Assembly (NCBI GenBank): GCA_020205615.1
Contig: CM035160.1
Location: 4,380,437 to 4,444,436, forward strand
Reading direction: 5' to 3'
Source of the DNA: Panax quinquefolius
Lineage: Eukaryota > Streptophyta > Magnoliopsida > Apiales > Araliaceae
DNA: 64,000 bases
The translations under genes and the position numbers were made by a program. The notes beneath the pieces were generated by a model. The model ran no database searches and was not told the DNA's origin. It saw nothing but the letters and a program-made list of their open reading frames with translations. Below are positions 1 through 12,343 of this stretch, piece by piece (position 1 is the first letter of the stretch; each line of letters begins with the position of its first letter).

Positions 1-9
1 GACCTTGTG

Positions 10-2426
10 TGTGACGCCCCCAAAATTAGGTATACGTCAGACTTACATGGTACATAAAATCAAATACAAACTTACTAATATAACTGTCGTGTACAATACG
101 ACATAAACTGTGAGTTTGAATACAAATATTGTCTACTAGATATTATACAAACTCAAAAGGAGTCCTCATTACAACTATTATCACACTATTTCACGTAATA
201 GTGAGGACTACTAATGCTATCCTCTCGACCATTACTCCGCTCCCCGACTCGTCCCAAATTTATATTCTCATTTCAAGAGAATAAAGGAAAGAAAGGGTGA
301 GCTCAACTAGCCCAAAGAAGAAATATTATGACTAAGATAATGCGTAATAAATTATCATTAGCCTTCAACAATGTTAAACCGATAAAATACAATAGACAAC
401 CAGCTTTAATCAAGCATGAATATGCAATCCATTAAAAGAGTCAAGAGAAAATAAAGTCTACTATCTTTTATGATTTAAAAGGTTTTCATCAATTTTTATC
501 ACTAAGACTCGCTTTAATGAATAAACCACAATATCTAATCATCCCCTCGTATTACACTGGCCAAGGATTTTCATCAAATTATCAATGGTCATGACTATAC
601 CGAATCACCCCTGGTCATAATCATACCAAAAACTATCCATCACTGCATTACAAGCCACTGAGGACTTTTGTCACATCATTTATATCAAGCCATGATTATA
701 CCGAATGATCCCTGGTCATAATCATACTAAGTTCATCTATGCACGTAAGCCAAAGATAACATAATATAACATGAGGATGATGACAATGACATAATAATTC
801 AATAAAACAAGTTCAAGAATTATTTAATCCAGGAATTATTAACGTCCAAATTGTCAACATGATACTGTTTTGTATAGTAAAATTCAAGAATACTCAGAAG
901 AATATTTCCATGAAAAGATACTGGATGAAACGCAAATATCAAAGATATTCTACTAATTTCATGGAGTATAGAAGTCAAAGTTTTAACCAACTGGGTATAA
1001 TAAAGAATGGAATAACAAAAGAAATCACCACGCATGCGATGCAGATTGCATGTATGTGTTATTCCAATAGAATAATAATAATCGGAACCAGTCGTGTGAA
1101 ATTCACAATTTGCATGATGATCCAAAAGAATAATAAATGTCAATAATAAACAATGGAACCAGTCCTGTAAAACACACGCATGTGATATTCCAAATGTAAT
1201 AATAAATGCGGAATAATAAACAATGGAACCGAAGTCCTGTAAAACACATGCATGTGATATTCCAATGTAATAATAAAGAATGGAATAATGTAAGAAGATC
1301 ACCAAGTATAGGGGATTCCACAGATACAAAGTTATTCCAATGTAATAAATAAGAATGGAATAATATAAGGATTTCACCAAGTATAGGGTATGTCATGATA
1401 TACAAAGTTATGTATAGGTATGCCACTTTTACAAAGTTATTCCAATGTAATAATAATGAATGGAATAATGTGTTCTTCTCTTCATGAATAAGAAAGAATA
1501 ACACCCTTTACGGTACAACAAATAATATACCCCTCACCGTAAAAAGACACCGGATATCAAAGTAGTGAAGTAAGTACACTGTAATACTTTCTTCTTTCTC
1601 TCTATAGATTTTCTCTATAGCTTCTCTCTATAATTTCTCTCTCTAGAGTTTCAAAGAATTCAAGAAAATAATGAAGGAATGAGCTTCTATTTATAGGAAA
1701 ATAGAATGCATAGTAATTAATCCATGAACTATCTGTATTGATTTACTTTAATCTGACAAATCCATATTTAAAGCAAAAATCTTTTAAATAAAATATCATA
1801 TATTCTATTTATATAAAAATATTTTACTATGCAAACACTATGCAACACTATGCAAAACACTATGCAAAACACTACGCAACACTATGCATAATAAAATATA
1901 ATATATTCTATTTATGTAATAACTTTAATAAAGTATTCTGCTTTATATAAAAAGATGTTTCGCTTTTATTACGTTAATAATACTGAATAAAACAAAACGT
2001 CATTATCGCTATAATAATTCATATTATTAATCGACATAATAATGGAATCAAACCGAGTGACTTCACATAAGCATCAATAATCAATACCGCGCTACTACTA
2101 TGCAACCACACGACATCGTACTTTTACTACCGAGTAGTTCAACAAGATCAACGGAAACTTCCGCCGTTATTTCAATAAAATATTTTTGTCGCTTTCTCAA
2201 TCCGACAATAATTTCATTGTAGGGTCCACCAATGATTGAGTCATTGTACTAATATTCCTCGCTAAACCGAATATTCCCCACCAATCGAATATAATATAAC
2301 CACTGCATACTTTGCAAAATTTATAAATACTACCCACAACTATAATATTATCTCAAATTCACACCATAATATTAAAAATTATTTCACAAAATTTAAATCT
2401 TTATTGATAAAATCTGGGGTCTCACA
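10..2426 (-). repeat. E1 3' LTR (left copy)
   Basis: This copy matches 6761-9178 nearly base for base over its whole length and is bounded by TGTGA and TCACA. It contains short internal direct repeats, for example a roughly 80-bp unit at about 1130-1290 with 'gtaaaacacacgcatgtgat', and a 'ctatgcaaaaca' stutter at 1837-1888. It holds no coding sequence; open frames here are chance. Confidence 0.85.
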
Positions 2427-2441
2427 ATCTCCCTCCTTATG
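2427..2441 (-). other. E1 polypurine tract
   Basis: On the minus strand the bases read CATAAGGAGGGAGAT immediately before the LTR start TGTGAGACCCC. A purine run at this place primes plus-strand DNA synthesis in LTR elements, and it fixes the element's orientation as minus. Confidence 0.7.
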
Positions 2442-2859
2442 AAATTTCACCCTCGAAATTAGGGTACGACTGATATAATAAAGAGATGAGGATACCTTGA
2501 ATACCTTTATCGTTGAAAACATTAAATTCATTTTTGCAATCCTACCAAAGATATTCATTAACAATTCATCTTTTGCACTACAGCCAAAGATATACAACAA
2601 TCAAAACCAATAATGCCGAGACTCAAATTTAATAAGATCACGACCACGAATTATCCATGCACCAATCGCCAAGGATATTCGTGTTTTCAATTACTACCAT
2701 GATTATACCGAATAATCCTCGGTCATAATCATACCAAGTCTATCAATACACTACTACTAAAGATGACTTTTACCACATCCATGAATTAATATTTCATCAC
2801 CGAGACTCACCAATAATTAATCCATATCATCGAATCATCCCCGCACTAAGGATGCCAAG

Positions 2860-3400
2860 GATATTCATTAAGATCACGACCACGAATTATCCATGCACTA
2901 CGAAAAAGATAATCGTGTATTCATTAAGATCACGACCACAAATTATCCATGCACTACTACCAAAGATAATCGTATTCATTAAGATCACGACCACAAATTA
3001 TCCATGCACTACTACCAAAGATAATCGTATTCATTAAGTATCACGACCACAAATTATCCATGCACTACGCCAAAGATAATCGTGTATTCATTAAGATCAC
3101 GACCACAAATTATCCATGCACTACTACCAAAGATAATCGTGTATTCATTAGTATCACGACCACAAATTATCCATGCACTACTACCAAAGATAATCGTGTA
3201 TTCATTAGTATCACGACCACATGAATTATCCATGCACTACTACCAAAGATAATCGTATATTCATTAGTATCACGACCACAAATTATCCACGCACTACTAC
3301 CAAAGATAATCGTGTATTCATTAAGATCACGACCACAAATTATCCATGCACTACTACGGCCAAAGATAATCGTGTTTTTAATTACGGCTATGATTATACC
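2860..3400. repeat. 55-bp tandem repeat array in E1
   Basis: About nine consecutive units of roughly 53-58 bp, each with 'atcacgaccacaaattatcc', 'gcactactaccaaagataat' and 'cgtgtattcatt'. A further single, more diverged unit lies at about 2635-2680. The array sits between the 3' LTR and the gag remnant, in the non-coding interior. The open frames running through it on both strands are only translations of the repeat. Confidence 0.9.
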
Positions 3401-3409
3401 AAACAATCC

Positions 3410-5150
3410 CCATCATAATCATACCAAGTCCATCTATGCACTACAGTGCCACGTATGACTTACTTTCAACATAATATAAACACGAGGATAATGATATAAA
3501 GAATCAATCAAATGAGATAAAGGATAAATATTAAACATTTATAATATAATTTATCCAGATTCAAGAATATCCCCATGTTATCAATCACTTAATAATCTCA
3601 TAATCTAATATCATTAATATTATAACAATATTTTAATCACTTCTTAAATTTATAAACAATTTATCTCAATTGTTTACGCTTTTACCATATAATGCATTTA
3701 ATCATTCAAAAATGCCATACTTATAAGATATCATCACCAATTATCAAATCCTCAAAAAATATGCATATACTCTATATAGGATTCTCTAGCCATAAAATCC
3801 TATTTTCAACTTTTGTTACTTCACATAACATATTTAACTCATATGTTCAGAATTAAACTATTTTCATAAAAAATACCAAATTAGTCCCAAAAATATTTCT
3901 TTTCTGGGATTTAGCATAATATAGTCCCATAATGAAAATATATTTTCTCGAATTTTTAAAATTCATTTACTATTTTTCAAAAATCAATTTCTAATTAATT
4001 CCTTAAGAAATTAGCTACCTCAAGTTTAACTCCAAAATTCCCAAATCTTGGCAGGACCTTACACATGTTAACGTGAGCTTCTAGTTTAAATTTCATGGTC
4101 ATCTGAGTTATAGAACTCCTATTATAGCGTTTTCGTCTTAAAAAACCTAAATATTGAATTAGTCATAACTTGCTCATTTTAAGTCGAGAATGAGCTCATT
4201 TTTGGACAGGAGGTACTTTATACCATATAACTTCATGTCCCAAAAGGCCAGAATTTTCTCTCATAATTTAAGTGGCCGAAACAGCCCCTCTAAAATCATG
4301 GCGCAGCTTTTTTGGTTTTTTGCAGCTTTGCACTCCTTTGCTAAAATCAGTCCACACAAAAATCTACAACACCTTTTCCAGTAATTCCACTTGGATTAGT
4401 TAGGTAACTCATAGATCTAACTCTAGGACTTGACCACACTCAAAAATTCAAAATATAATAGAGATATGGTCAATTGAATTTCATGTTACGCTTTTCACCA
4501 AAATCGATTTTCAACTCTTTGTGATTTCTAAGAAACTTTCATGTTTTCACATACTAACCAACATAACTCATCATAAAACTTACTAATACCATAATACCCA
4601 TGATTTTCATTAGTCCAATGCTTTTATTATGACTTTCATCATAAACCACGAAACTGCTCATTTTAGTCAAGAAATATTTGAGGGTTTAAGAAATGGGTTT
4701 TTGTAAGATCGGGGTCAATACAAAATTCGATTTCACGCCTAAGTAGGCTAAGAAGTCTTCAAGAATACGCCAGAAATTTATTAATAATAGAAATATCATT
4801 CAAAACTCGTGACTCTCATCCAAGACTTGATAAGACGTCACATCGATACCAACTGTGACTTCTATCCCTTAACCTAGATAAAGACCTCACAATGATACCT
4901 ATAAACTTGCCATCTTCATTCACGATGTCGCCTACGAAGTCCGGCTTTGCATTCCACACAAGGAAGTCAACAACGAAAGGTTCGGGGCTCTTTACTTTAT
5001 GGCTTTGATATTACAATAATTGACTTTAGTAGTTTGGTTACTTGAATTCGCACAACAAGTTGGTTATGAATATAAAAGCTAACAACCTTACGAAAAAGCA
5101 TGATGAGTAGTTAATCAATCGCTTTTCAAAAATTACCTCAAAGGCAAGTA
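3410..5150. other. Non-coding interior of E1
   Basis: AT-rich sequence where a complete Ty3/gypsy element would carry reverse transcriptase, RNase H and integrase. I found no motif of these enzymes on either strand. Confidence 0.6.
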
Positions 5151-5153
5151 TTT

Positions 5154-6371
5154 TCAAAGAGATAATATCGACAGTAACGTGAAAGTGTTTATTTTAATCA
5201 AACAAGATTTAAAAAAGCGGAGGGTAACGAAGGCTCCTACTAACGAGGTTTCAACCAACAAGTCAAAGTCTAACTTCTCCTGAGTCAAATTTAAACGCTG
5301 AACACAACTAGGTGAAATAAAAGAGTGGGTAGAACCGTATCTAACACGGTATAGACTTCGCAAGAGCTTACGATTAACTTACCCGTGATAATTTTATTCG
5401 TGTTCCTCGTCACGAGAAAAAAAACGCTCTCTCTTAAACTACGGCTTTGGTTTGTCCGGGACACCTTTTGGTGCCTCCATCCTAGTTGAATTTGTTTTCA
5501 GAACGACAAAATCGAGCTAAGTGACCTTCTTTCCACAATTATAACATGCTTTGATGACATGGCGCAGCCGGATCGATGTGTCCCTCTCCTCCGCATTTGA
5601 AGCATATGATAGGTGGTCTTTCTCCTTCCTTAACAACGGTCTTTGGTCTTTGACGTCTTTCCATCATCATTGAATCTCATTTTCTTGAAATGTCCATTCT
5701 TATTGTTTTGGCCTCGACACACCACCAAGTGGTTACCATATCCGCCCGCTGATTCCTCCACGCTTGTTGTCACCGCTCATGACTACTCGCCGGTATTATA
5801 ATTTTGCTTACCACTTCTTTTAGTTAAGGCTGACTCGTTATCGCTACTCCACTAATCGAGCCCTATTTACAACATCCAAATAAAACACAGCTTTATGAGA
5901 AATAAGATGTTGACGATTCTCGCTTCAAACCTCTTAAAAATTCGCGCCATTCTCTCTTCATTATCCACCACCAGGGGACGCAAACCGTGATAACTCCGCA
6001 AATTTTGCCTCGATCATTGCGACACTGGCCATATTGTTTTGTTCCAACTTGATAAACTCCACCTCCTTCATGTGGCGAATACTTTCAAAAAGTATTTGTC
6101 GCTTGAATGTACTCTCGAACTTCTCCCAAGATATCTTCAAGACAAAGAAGTTGAGTACGCTTTTATCGATTCCCACCAAGAATCTGCCTCTCAAGACAAC
6201 ATAAAGGCGCGAAAAGGAACCTTTTGCTTTCTGAGCATCCCAAGACATCAAATATCTTGTAATCATTTTATCCATGCTTCCGCCAAGTGGTTTTTGCTCT
6301 CCCTTAAACTTCGGTGGTCCCACTCTTGAATTGTTTAATGCATGACCGCCGAGAGTTTTCCGTGTTTCCAC
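5154..6371 (-). pseudogene. E1 gag with zinc knuckles and protease remnant
   Basis: Reading on the minus strand, 5961-6371 encodes a retrotransposon gag core: a W-E-K-F-E-S-T-F-K-R-Q segment, then 'MKEVEFIKLEQNNM' and 'EAKFAELSRFA', the conserved heart of plant Ty3/gypsy gag. Further on, at about 5500-5610, are cysteine-rich segments (CFKCGGEGH and, in another frame, a C-x2-C-x4-H knuckle) matching CCHC nucleic-acid-binding fingers. At 5154-5363 a stretch with GSTHSFIS resembles the active-site region of the aspartic protease, but the catalytic Asp position is not clear. The segments lie in different frames, so the gene is broken as sequenced; some breaks may be sequence errors. Gag packages the element's RNA into particles in the cytoplasm. 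Confidence 0.7.
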
Positions 6372-6747
6372 CTATGTTTTGACAGAGTCGCTTTCGCGAT
6401 GTTGCATGAATTCTAAAACCTCTTAAACGTATCTCGTAGTTCAATAATCGATCGATGTTGTTGTTTATGGGAGGATTATTGCCATCCTGTTGCAGACATT
6501 GTCCCGATTATTGATCCGTGGAGAATCAATACTCTCCTCGTGGCTCCATTGCTATTCTCAACATTCTTGATGCCATTTTCAAACACCGCCACAAAATAAG
6601 GGTTAATTGACATGCAACATATTATCCTTATACTCAATTCGACCAATTAAATACCAAATAAATTTAGGTAGGTCATACTAGCGAAAAGAATTCTCCGCCT
6701 CTCCCTCCTAGTTCTTATCTCACATCTCAGCCAGGATCATATCCCTA

Positions 6748-6760
6748 AGCTCGATACCAA
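6748..6760 (-). other. E1 primer-binding site (Met-tRNA type)
   Basis: On the minus strand the bases following the 5' LTR read TTGGTATCGAGCT, one base short of the common plant site complementary to initiator Met-tRNA (TGGTATCAGAGC). Its place right beside the LTR supports the assignment and the orientation. Confidence 0.6.
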
Positions 6761-9178
6761 CCGCGACGCCCCAAAATTAGGTATACGCCACCCATTTGGG
6801 TCGCCACTTAAAATCAAATTCAAATACAACTTACTAATATAACTGTCGTGGTACAATACGACATAAACCGTGAGTTTGAATACAAATATTGTCTACTAGA
6901 TATTATACAAACTCAAAAGGAGTCCTCATTACAACTATTATCACACTATTTCACGTAATAGTGAGGACTACTAATGCTATCCTCTCGACCATTACTCCGC
7001 TTCCCCGACTCGTCCCCAAATTTATATTCTCATTTCCTCAAGAGAATAAAGGAAAGAAAGGGTGAGCTCAACTAGCCCAAAGAAGAAATATTACGACTAA
7101 GATAATGCGTAATAAATTATCATTAGCCTTCAACAATGTTAAACCGATAAAATACAATAGACAACCAGCTTTAATCAAGTAATGAATATGTAATCCATTA
7201 AAAGAGTCAAGTAGAAAATAAAGTCTACTATCTTTTATGATTTAAAAGGTTTTCATCAATTTTTATCACTAAGACTCAGCTTTAATGAATAAACCACAAT
7301 ATCTAATCATCCCCGCATTACTTGGCCAAGGATTTTCATCAAATTATCAATGGTCATGACTATACCGAATCACCCCGGTCATAATCATACCAAAAACTAT
7401 CCATCATCGCATTACAAAGCCACCGAGGACTTTTGTCACATCATTTATATCAAGCCATGATTATACCGAATGATCCTCGTCATAATCATACTAAGTTCAT
7501 CTATGCACGTAAGCCAAAGAGATAACATAATATAACATGAGGATGATGACAATGACATAATAATTCAATAAAACAAGTTCAAGAATTATTTAATCCAGAA
7601 TTATTAACGCCCAAATTGTCAACATGATACTGCTTTTGTAGAGAAAATTCAAGAATACTCGTAAGAATATTTCCATGAAAAGATATCGGATGAAACGCAA
7701 ATATCAAAGATATTCTACTAATTTCATGGAGTATAAAGTCAAAGTTTTAACCAACCGGGTATAATAAAGAATGGAATAACAAAAGAAATCACCACGCACG
7801 CAGATTTTGATGATGAAAGTTATTCCAATAGAATAATAATAACGGAACCAGTCGTGAAATTCACAATCGATGTGATGATCCAATGTAATAATAAATGCTG
7901 AATAATAAACAATGGAACCAGTGTCCTGTAAAACACACGCATGTGATATTCCAAATGTATAATAAATGCGGCTAATAATAAACAATGGAACTGTGTCCTG
8001 TAAAACACATGCATGTGATATTTCAATGTAATAATAAAGAATGGAATAATGTAAGAAGATCACCAAGTATAGGGGATTCCACAGATACAAAAGTTATTCC
8101 AATGTAATAAATAAGAATGGAATAATATAAGATTTCACCAAGTATAGGTATGCCATGATACAAAGTTATGTATAGGGTATGCCACTTTTACAAAAGTTAT
8201 TCCAATGTAATAATAATGAATGGAATAATGTAAGTTCTCTTCATGAATAAAGAAAGAATAACACCCCTTACGGTACAACAAATAATACCCCTTACCGTAA
8301 AAAGACACCGGATATCAAAGTAAAGAAGTACCGTAATACTCTTCTTCTTTCTCTATAGATTTTCTCTATATAGCTTCTCTCTATAATTTCTCTCTAGTTT
8401 TCAAAAATCTTTCGTAAGAAATAAATGAAGGAATGAGCTTCTATTTATAGGAAAATAGAATGCATAGTAATTAATCCATGAACGGTCGTATTGATTTACT
8501 TTAATCTGACTATCCATATTTAAAGCAAAATCTTTTAAATAAAATATCATATATTCTATTTATATAAAAATATTTTACTATGCAAACACTATGCAACACT
8601 ACGCAAAACACTATGCACTACGCAACACTATGCATAATAAAATATAATATATTCTATTTATGTAATAACTTTAATAAAGTATTTCGCTTATATAAAAAGA
8701 TGTTTCGCTTTTATTACGCTAATAATACTGAATAAAACAAAACGTCCATTATCGCTATAATAATTCATATTATTAATCGACAATAATGGAATCAAACCGA
8801 GTGACTTCTCACATAAGCATCAATAATCAATACCGCAGCTACTATGCAACCACACGACATCGCATTTTTTACTACCGAAAGTAGTTCAACAAGATCAACG
8901 GTGAAAACTTCCGCCGTTATTTCAATAAAATATTTTTGTCGCTTTCAATCCGACAATAATTTCATTGTGGGTCCACCAATGATTGAGCTGTTGTACGAAT
9001 ATTCCCTCGCTAAACCGAATATTCCCCACCAATCGAATATAATATAACCACTTGCATACTTTTTGCAAAATTTATAAATACTACCCACAACTATAATATT
9101 ATCTCAAATTCACACCATAATATTAAAAAATTATTTCGACAAAATTTAAATCTTTATTGATAAAACTGGGGTCTCACA
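6761..9178 (-). repeat. E1 5' LTR (right copy)
   Basis: Collinear with 10-2426. The right end (GGGGTCTCACA, 9168-9178) is identical to the left copy; the left end reads CGCGACGCC where the other copy has TGTGACGCC. Most differences from the left copy are short and sit where one copy has CTG or CAG. Confidence 0.85.
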
Positions 9179-9183
9179 ACTGG

Positions 9184-9365
9184 CCCTCTCTCGATTGACG
9201 AGATCCGGAGCAAATTCAGTGGTATAGAATTCTGACGAACTTAATGTCGAAATCCTAAAGGTATACTCGGAGGGTACGAAGATCACGGAGCGAGAAAAGA
9301 GAAGTTTATCTATGCTTTCGGTTGATCCCATTGCGCTCAACTCCGATGATGAATGTAGGGCTTGA
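9184..9365 (+). pseudogene. C-terminal end of the E2 antisense gene
   Basis: Homologous to the last part of the antisense gene of E3 (20575-20757): both show an aspartate-glutamate-leucine-asparagine stretch, then 'YSEGYED'-like residues and a closing aspartate-aspartate-glutamate tail before TGA (9363-9365). The upstream part is missing because E1 interrupts it. Small frame differences from the E3 copy are present. Confidence 0.6.
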
Positions 9366-9790
9366 ATGTTCATTCTGCTTTTATTTTATGTAAAAAATTT
9401 AACTACTTTAAAGTTTCGTAATTATGGACCGGTTTATTATTAATATGAATGAATGAATCTTTAACCGCTTTGATCATGACTTACATTTCGATTAATTTCT
9501 TGTCAATAATTCAAGATAATAAACTAATCCCGACTAGTGAATCGGGATATGGCACATAACAGTTAATTTATGAAAATAAAGTAAAGTGAATTTTTCGGAC
9601 ATGATTCAACTTAACTGAATTAAATGAACTGAACTCAACATTTAAACAAAATAAAGTAATATATGTTCATCGATACCGAAGTATGAGATCGGTCATGTGT
9701 GAGGTGAACTTAGTCGATCCTCCTTGCACCATCGAAATCTTGCTCACCTCTCGGGGTAGAACAAATATATAAGGACCAAGATACAAGGAT
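9366..9790. other. E2 spacer between antisense gene and tandem array
   Basis: AT-rich, collinear with 20758-21120 in E3 (for example 'ggcacataacagttaa' against 'ggcatataacagttaa'). No coding signal seen. It would be the shared 3' flank of the antisense gene and of pol. Confidence 0.5.
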
Positions 9791-9794
9791 CAAG

Positions 9795-10360
9795 ATATAA
9801 GGATCAATAGTGACCATTGACTTACCACCCTGATAAGATCAATATAGGATCATAAGGACCTCGGGCTACCATCGAATGGCCAGCAAGTCCTACCATACCT
9901 CCTTACAATCAGTAGTGACCTTAGGACAAATAGGACCAGGATCAATAGTGACCATTGACTTACCACCCTGATAAGATCAATATAGGATCATAAGGACCTC
10001 GGGCTACCATCGAATGGCCAGCAAGTCCTACCATACCTCCTTACACCGTAGTGACCTTAGGACAAATAGGACCAGGATCAATAGTGACCATTGACTTACC
10101 ACCTTGATAAGATCAATATAGGATCATAAGGACCTCGGGCTACCATCGAATGGCCAGCAAGTCCTACCATACCTCCTTACAATCAGAGTAGTGACCTTAG
10201 GACAAATAGGACCAGGATCAATAGTGACCATTGACTTACCACCTCGATATAAGATCAATATAGGATCATAAGGACCTCGGGCTACCATCGAATGGCCAGC
10301 AAGTCCTACCATACCTCCTTACACCGTAGTGACCTTAGGACAAATAGGACTAGGATCAAT
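9795..10360. repeat. 137-bp tandem array of E2
   Basis: Four units of about 136-139 bp, each starting near 'ggatcaatagtgaccattga' and containing 'taccatcgaatggccagcaa' and 'taccatacctccttaca'. Related to, but longer than, the roughly 123-bp units at 21130-22015 in E3. The array lies just beyond the integrase stop codon. Confidence 0.9.
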
Positions 10361-10461
10361 TATGAAAAAGTGACTTCTTATTAATAATGAACAATTGTGT
10401 ACAGATTTCCGGTAAATTGACTTAATCTTTATTGAAAATATTTCCGAAGCCTGCCAGCATG

Positions 10462-11476
10462 CTAAGTATTCTTGATCTCGAAACCATCTAGTGCCTTTAA
10501 TCGATAAGTACCTGGCTTTGGTACTTCGATTACTTCATACGGGCCTTCCCAGTTCGGCATTAGCTTTCCTGTGTTTTGAGGCGTAGAGGTTTCGGCTTCT
10601 CTAAGGACGAAGTCTCCTACTTCGAATCTACGAAGTTTGACCCCTTTGTTATAATGTTTAGCCACCCTTCGTTGATAAGCAGCCAATTTGAGCAAAGCTT
10701 CCTCTCTGACCTCTTCTAGCAGGTCCAAGTTAGCTTTCAGTCCTTCATCGTTGTAGATTTCTTTGAATTGACTTACCCGAAGACTTGGAGATCCGATTTC
10801 GACTGGGACTAAGGCATCAGTACCATAGGCCAACCGAAAGGGTGAATCCTCCGTGGTAGTCCTCGGTGTAGTTCGGTATGCCCACAGCACGCTTAGCAAT
10901 TCTTCTGGCCATCTCCCTTTAGCTTCATCTAGTCTGCGCTTGATTCCATTCAACAGCGTCCTGTTGGTCACCTCGACTTGCCCATTCGACTGTGGATGAG
11001 CCACAGAAGTCTTCTTGTGTTGAATCCCCAAATCATTTAAAAATCCTTCAAATTTTGAACCCACGAACTGGCGTCCGTTGTCCGATATCAACACCTTAGG
11101 GATCCCGGCGAAACACCACGCACTCTTTTATAAACTTTAGGCACTCTGTTAAGTTATTGATCAAGTGGTTTTGCCTCCACCCACTTAGTCATATAATCAA
11201 TAAATTACTATGTTTAAGACGACCCTTTAGCTTTGGGTAACGGTCCCAATATATCCACCCCTGCACAAATGAAGGGTATAGGAGATAAAATCGAGTATAG
11301 CTCTTCCTGGTGGTCGATGTGGGATCGACTATCGAAATGACATTTTTCCCATTTCTTGACGTATTCGGTAGCTTCTTTGAAAATTGTAGGCCAATAGTAT
11401 CCTTGTCGAAGTACTTTATGAGCCAAAGACTTGGCGACCATATGATCACCAAGAATATACCTTCGTGAACCTCCAA
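10462..11476 (-). pseudogene. E2 integrase
   Basis: The 633-base open frame 10462-11094 covers the catalytic core and C-terminus: SDNGRQF carries the second catalytic Asp and 'NGQVEVTNR' the Glu of the D,D-35-E triad, followed by 'WAYRTTPRTTTEDSPFRL' and a C-terminal basic region ending near 'GPYEVIEVPKPGTYRLKALDG'. The N-terminal zinc-binding part and the start of the core lie at 11214-11476 in other frames (HKVLRQGYYWPT, KKWEKC). A frameshift at about 11100-11220 separates the two. Integrase inserts the cDNA into chromosomes. The gene is broken as sequenced. Confidence 0.8.
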
Positions 11477-11512
11477 GAAAGCATACTCACTTTCTGGACG
11501 GAACCAAACATT

Positions 11513-12127
11513 TCAACAATGGTGAGGAAAATGCCAATCGATAGAGATCCCCATCAATAAGACTAAAATTGGCACTCTTGTACTTGATCTTCTTTGCCAG
11601 CATCTGATCCGAAGGAAGGACGCCATCTTCCAAATACTCGATGTAGTCCAACAGCTAGATCGCTCGATACACATCACCGCTTCGTGTTGAACACTTGGTT
11701 GCTGCAAAACTTCCAAATATACCGATCCGTGGAAAACATCTGCATCTGTAGTGGCCAGCTTCGACAATGCATCGGCAATAAAATTGTCATTACGCTCTAT
11801 GCTCTGAAACTCATACGAAGCGAAATATTGAAGTTGGTCTTTTAATTCCGCCAGATATTTGATCATCCGGGTCCCACGAGCTTCATAATCTCCCGACAAC
11901 TGTTTAACGACCAATTGAGAATCACTATAGATAATCAACTGTTGGACCTCGAGACTCTTTGCCAATCGGACACCTGCTAATACCGCTTCGTACTCAGCTT
12001 CATTGTTCGTTGCTTTAAACCCGAACCTGATGGCCTGTTGGACCTTGAATCCTTCCGGACTTATTAAAATAATTCCTGCTCCACTAACAGTCATCGTAGA
12101 GGATCCATCTGCATACATGACGCCCAA
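11513..12127 (-). pseudogene. E2 additional plant-type RNase H domain
   Basis: The frame starts MGVMYADGSS and contains 'GAGIILISPEG', 'TNNEAEYEAVLAG', 'IYSDSQLVVKQLSGDYEA' and 'NFIADALSKLA'. The acidic residues of the RNase H fold are visible: D in YADGSS, E in NEAEYEA, D in YSDSQ and D in ADALS. An RNase H of this style between the usual pol RNase H and integrase is a hallmark of Tat-lineage elements. The frame then runs out of register near 11680, so the linker to integrase is disrupted. Confidence 0.8.
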
Positions 12128-12343
12128 GCCTTCCGACCTCGGCGAAGAATGACAACCTTTCGATCGACGATTTTATTTACCGCAACTCCGATTCCGCTTT
12201 GGTGAATGAACATTCCACCATAAAATCAGCCAGGGCTTGGCCTTTAATGGCAGTTCGGGGATGAACTCGATAAAAATTGGGATAACTCCATAGTCCACGC
12301 CGCTAGTCCGCTTTGAGACCTCTCGGCTTGCCCATCACCTTCT

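Larger units (their letters stand above)
10..9178 (-). mobile_element. E1: gag-only LTR retrotransposon, nested in E2
   Basis: Two direct repeats of about 2.4 kb (10-2426 and 6761-9178) enclose a 4.3 kb internal region. Ends read TGTGACGCC... and ...GGGTCTCACA, a short inverted terminal pair typical of LTRs. A purine tract (minus strand) abuts the left LTR and a Met-tRNA-like primer site abuts the right LTR, so the element reads on the minus strand with the right LTR as the 5' one. The interior shows only a gag and a weak protease remnant; I see no reverse transcriptase, RNase H or integrase. It therefore looks non-autonomous and would need enzymes from a relative. The gag style suggests a chromovirus-like Ty3/gypsy origin (inference). 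A clean target duplication is not resolved. The flanking bases match E2, so E1 was inserted into E2. Confidence 0.85.

Noticed and set aside
820..1504. Open frames on both strands in the E1 LTR
   Set aside because: Tyr/Ile-rich translations of AT-rich internal repeats; the second LTR has different frames at the same place.
2860..3400. CRISPR-like array
   Set aside because: The whole unit repeats, spacer included, in a plant retrotransposon; it is an ordinary tandem repeat.
1..9178. Segmental duplication of a 2.4 kb host region
   Set aside because: TG/CA-type ends, a primer site and a purine tract beside the copies show that they are LTRs of one element.
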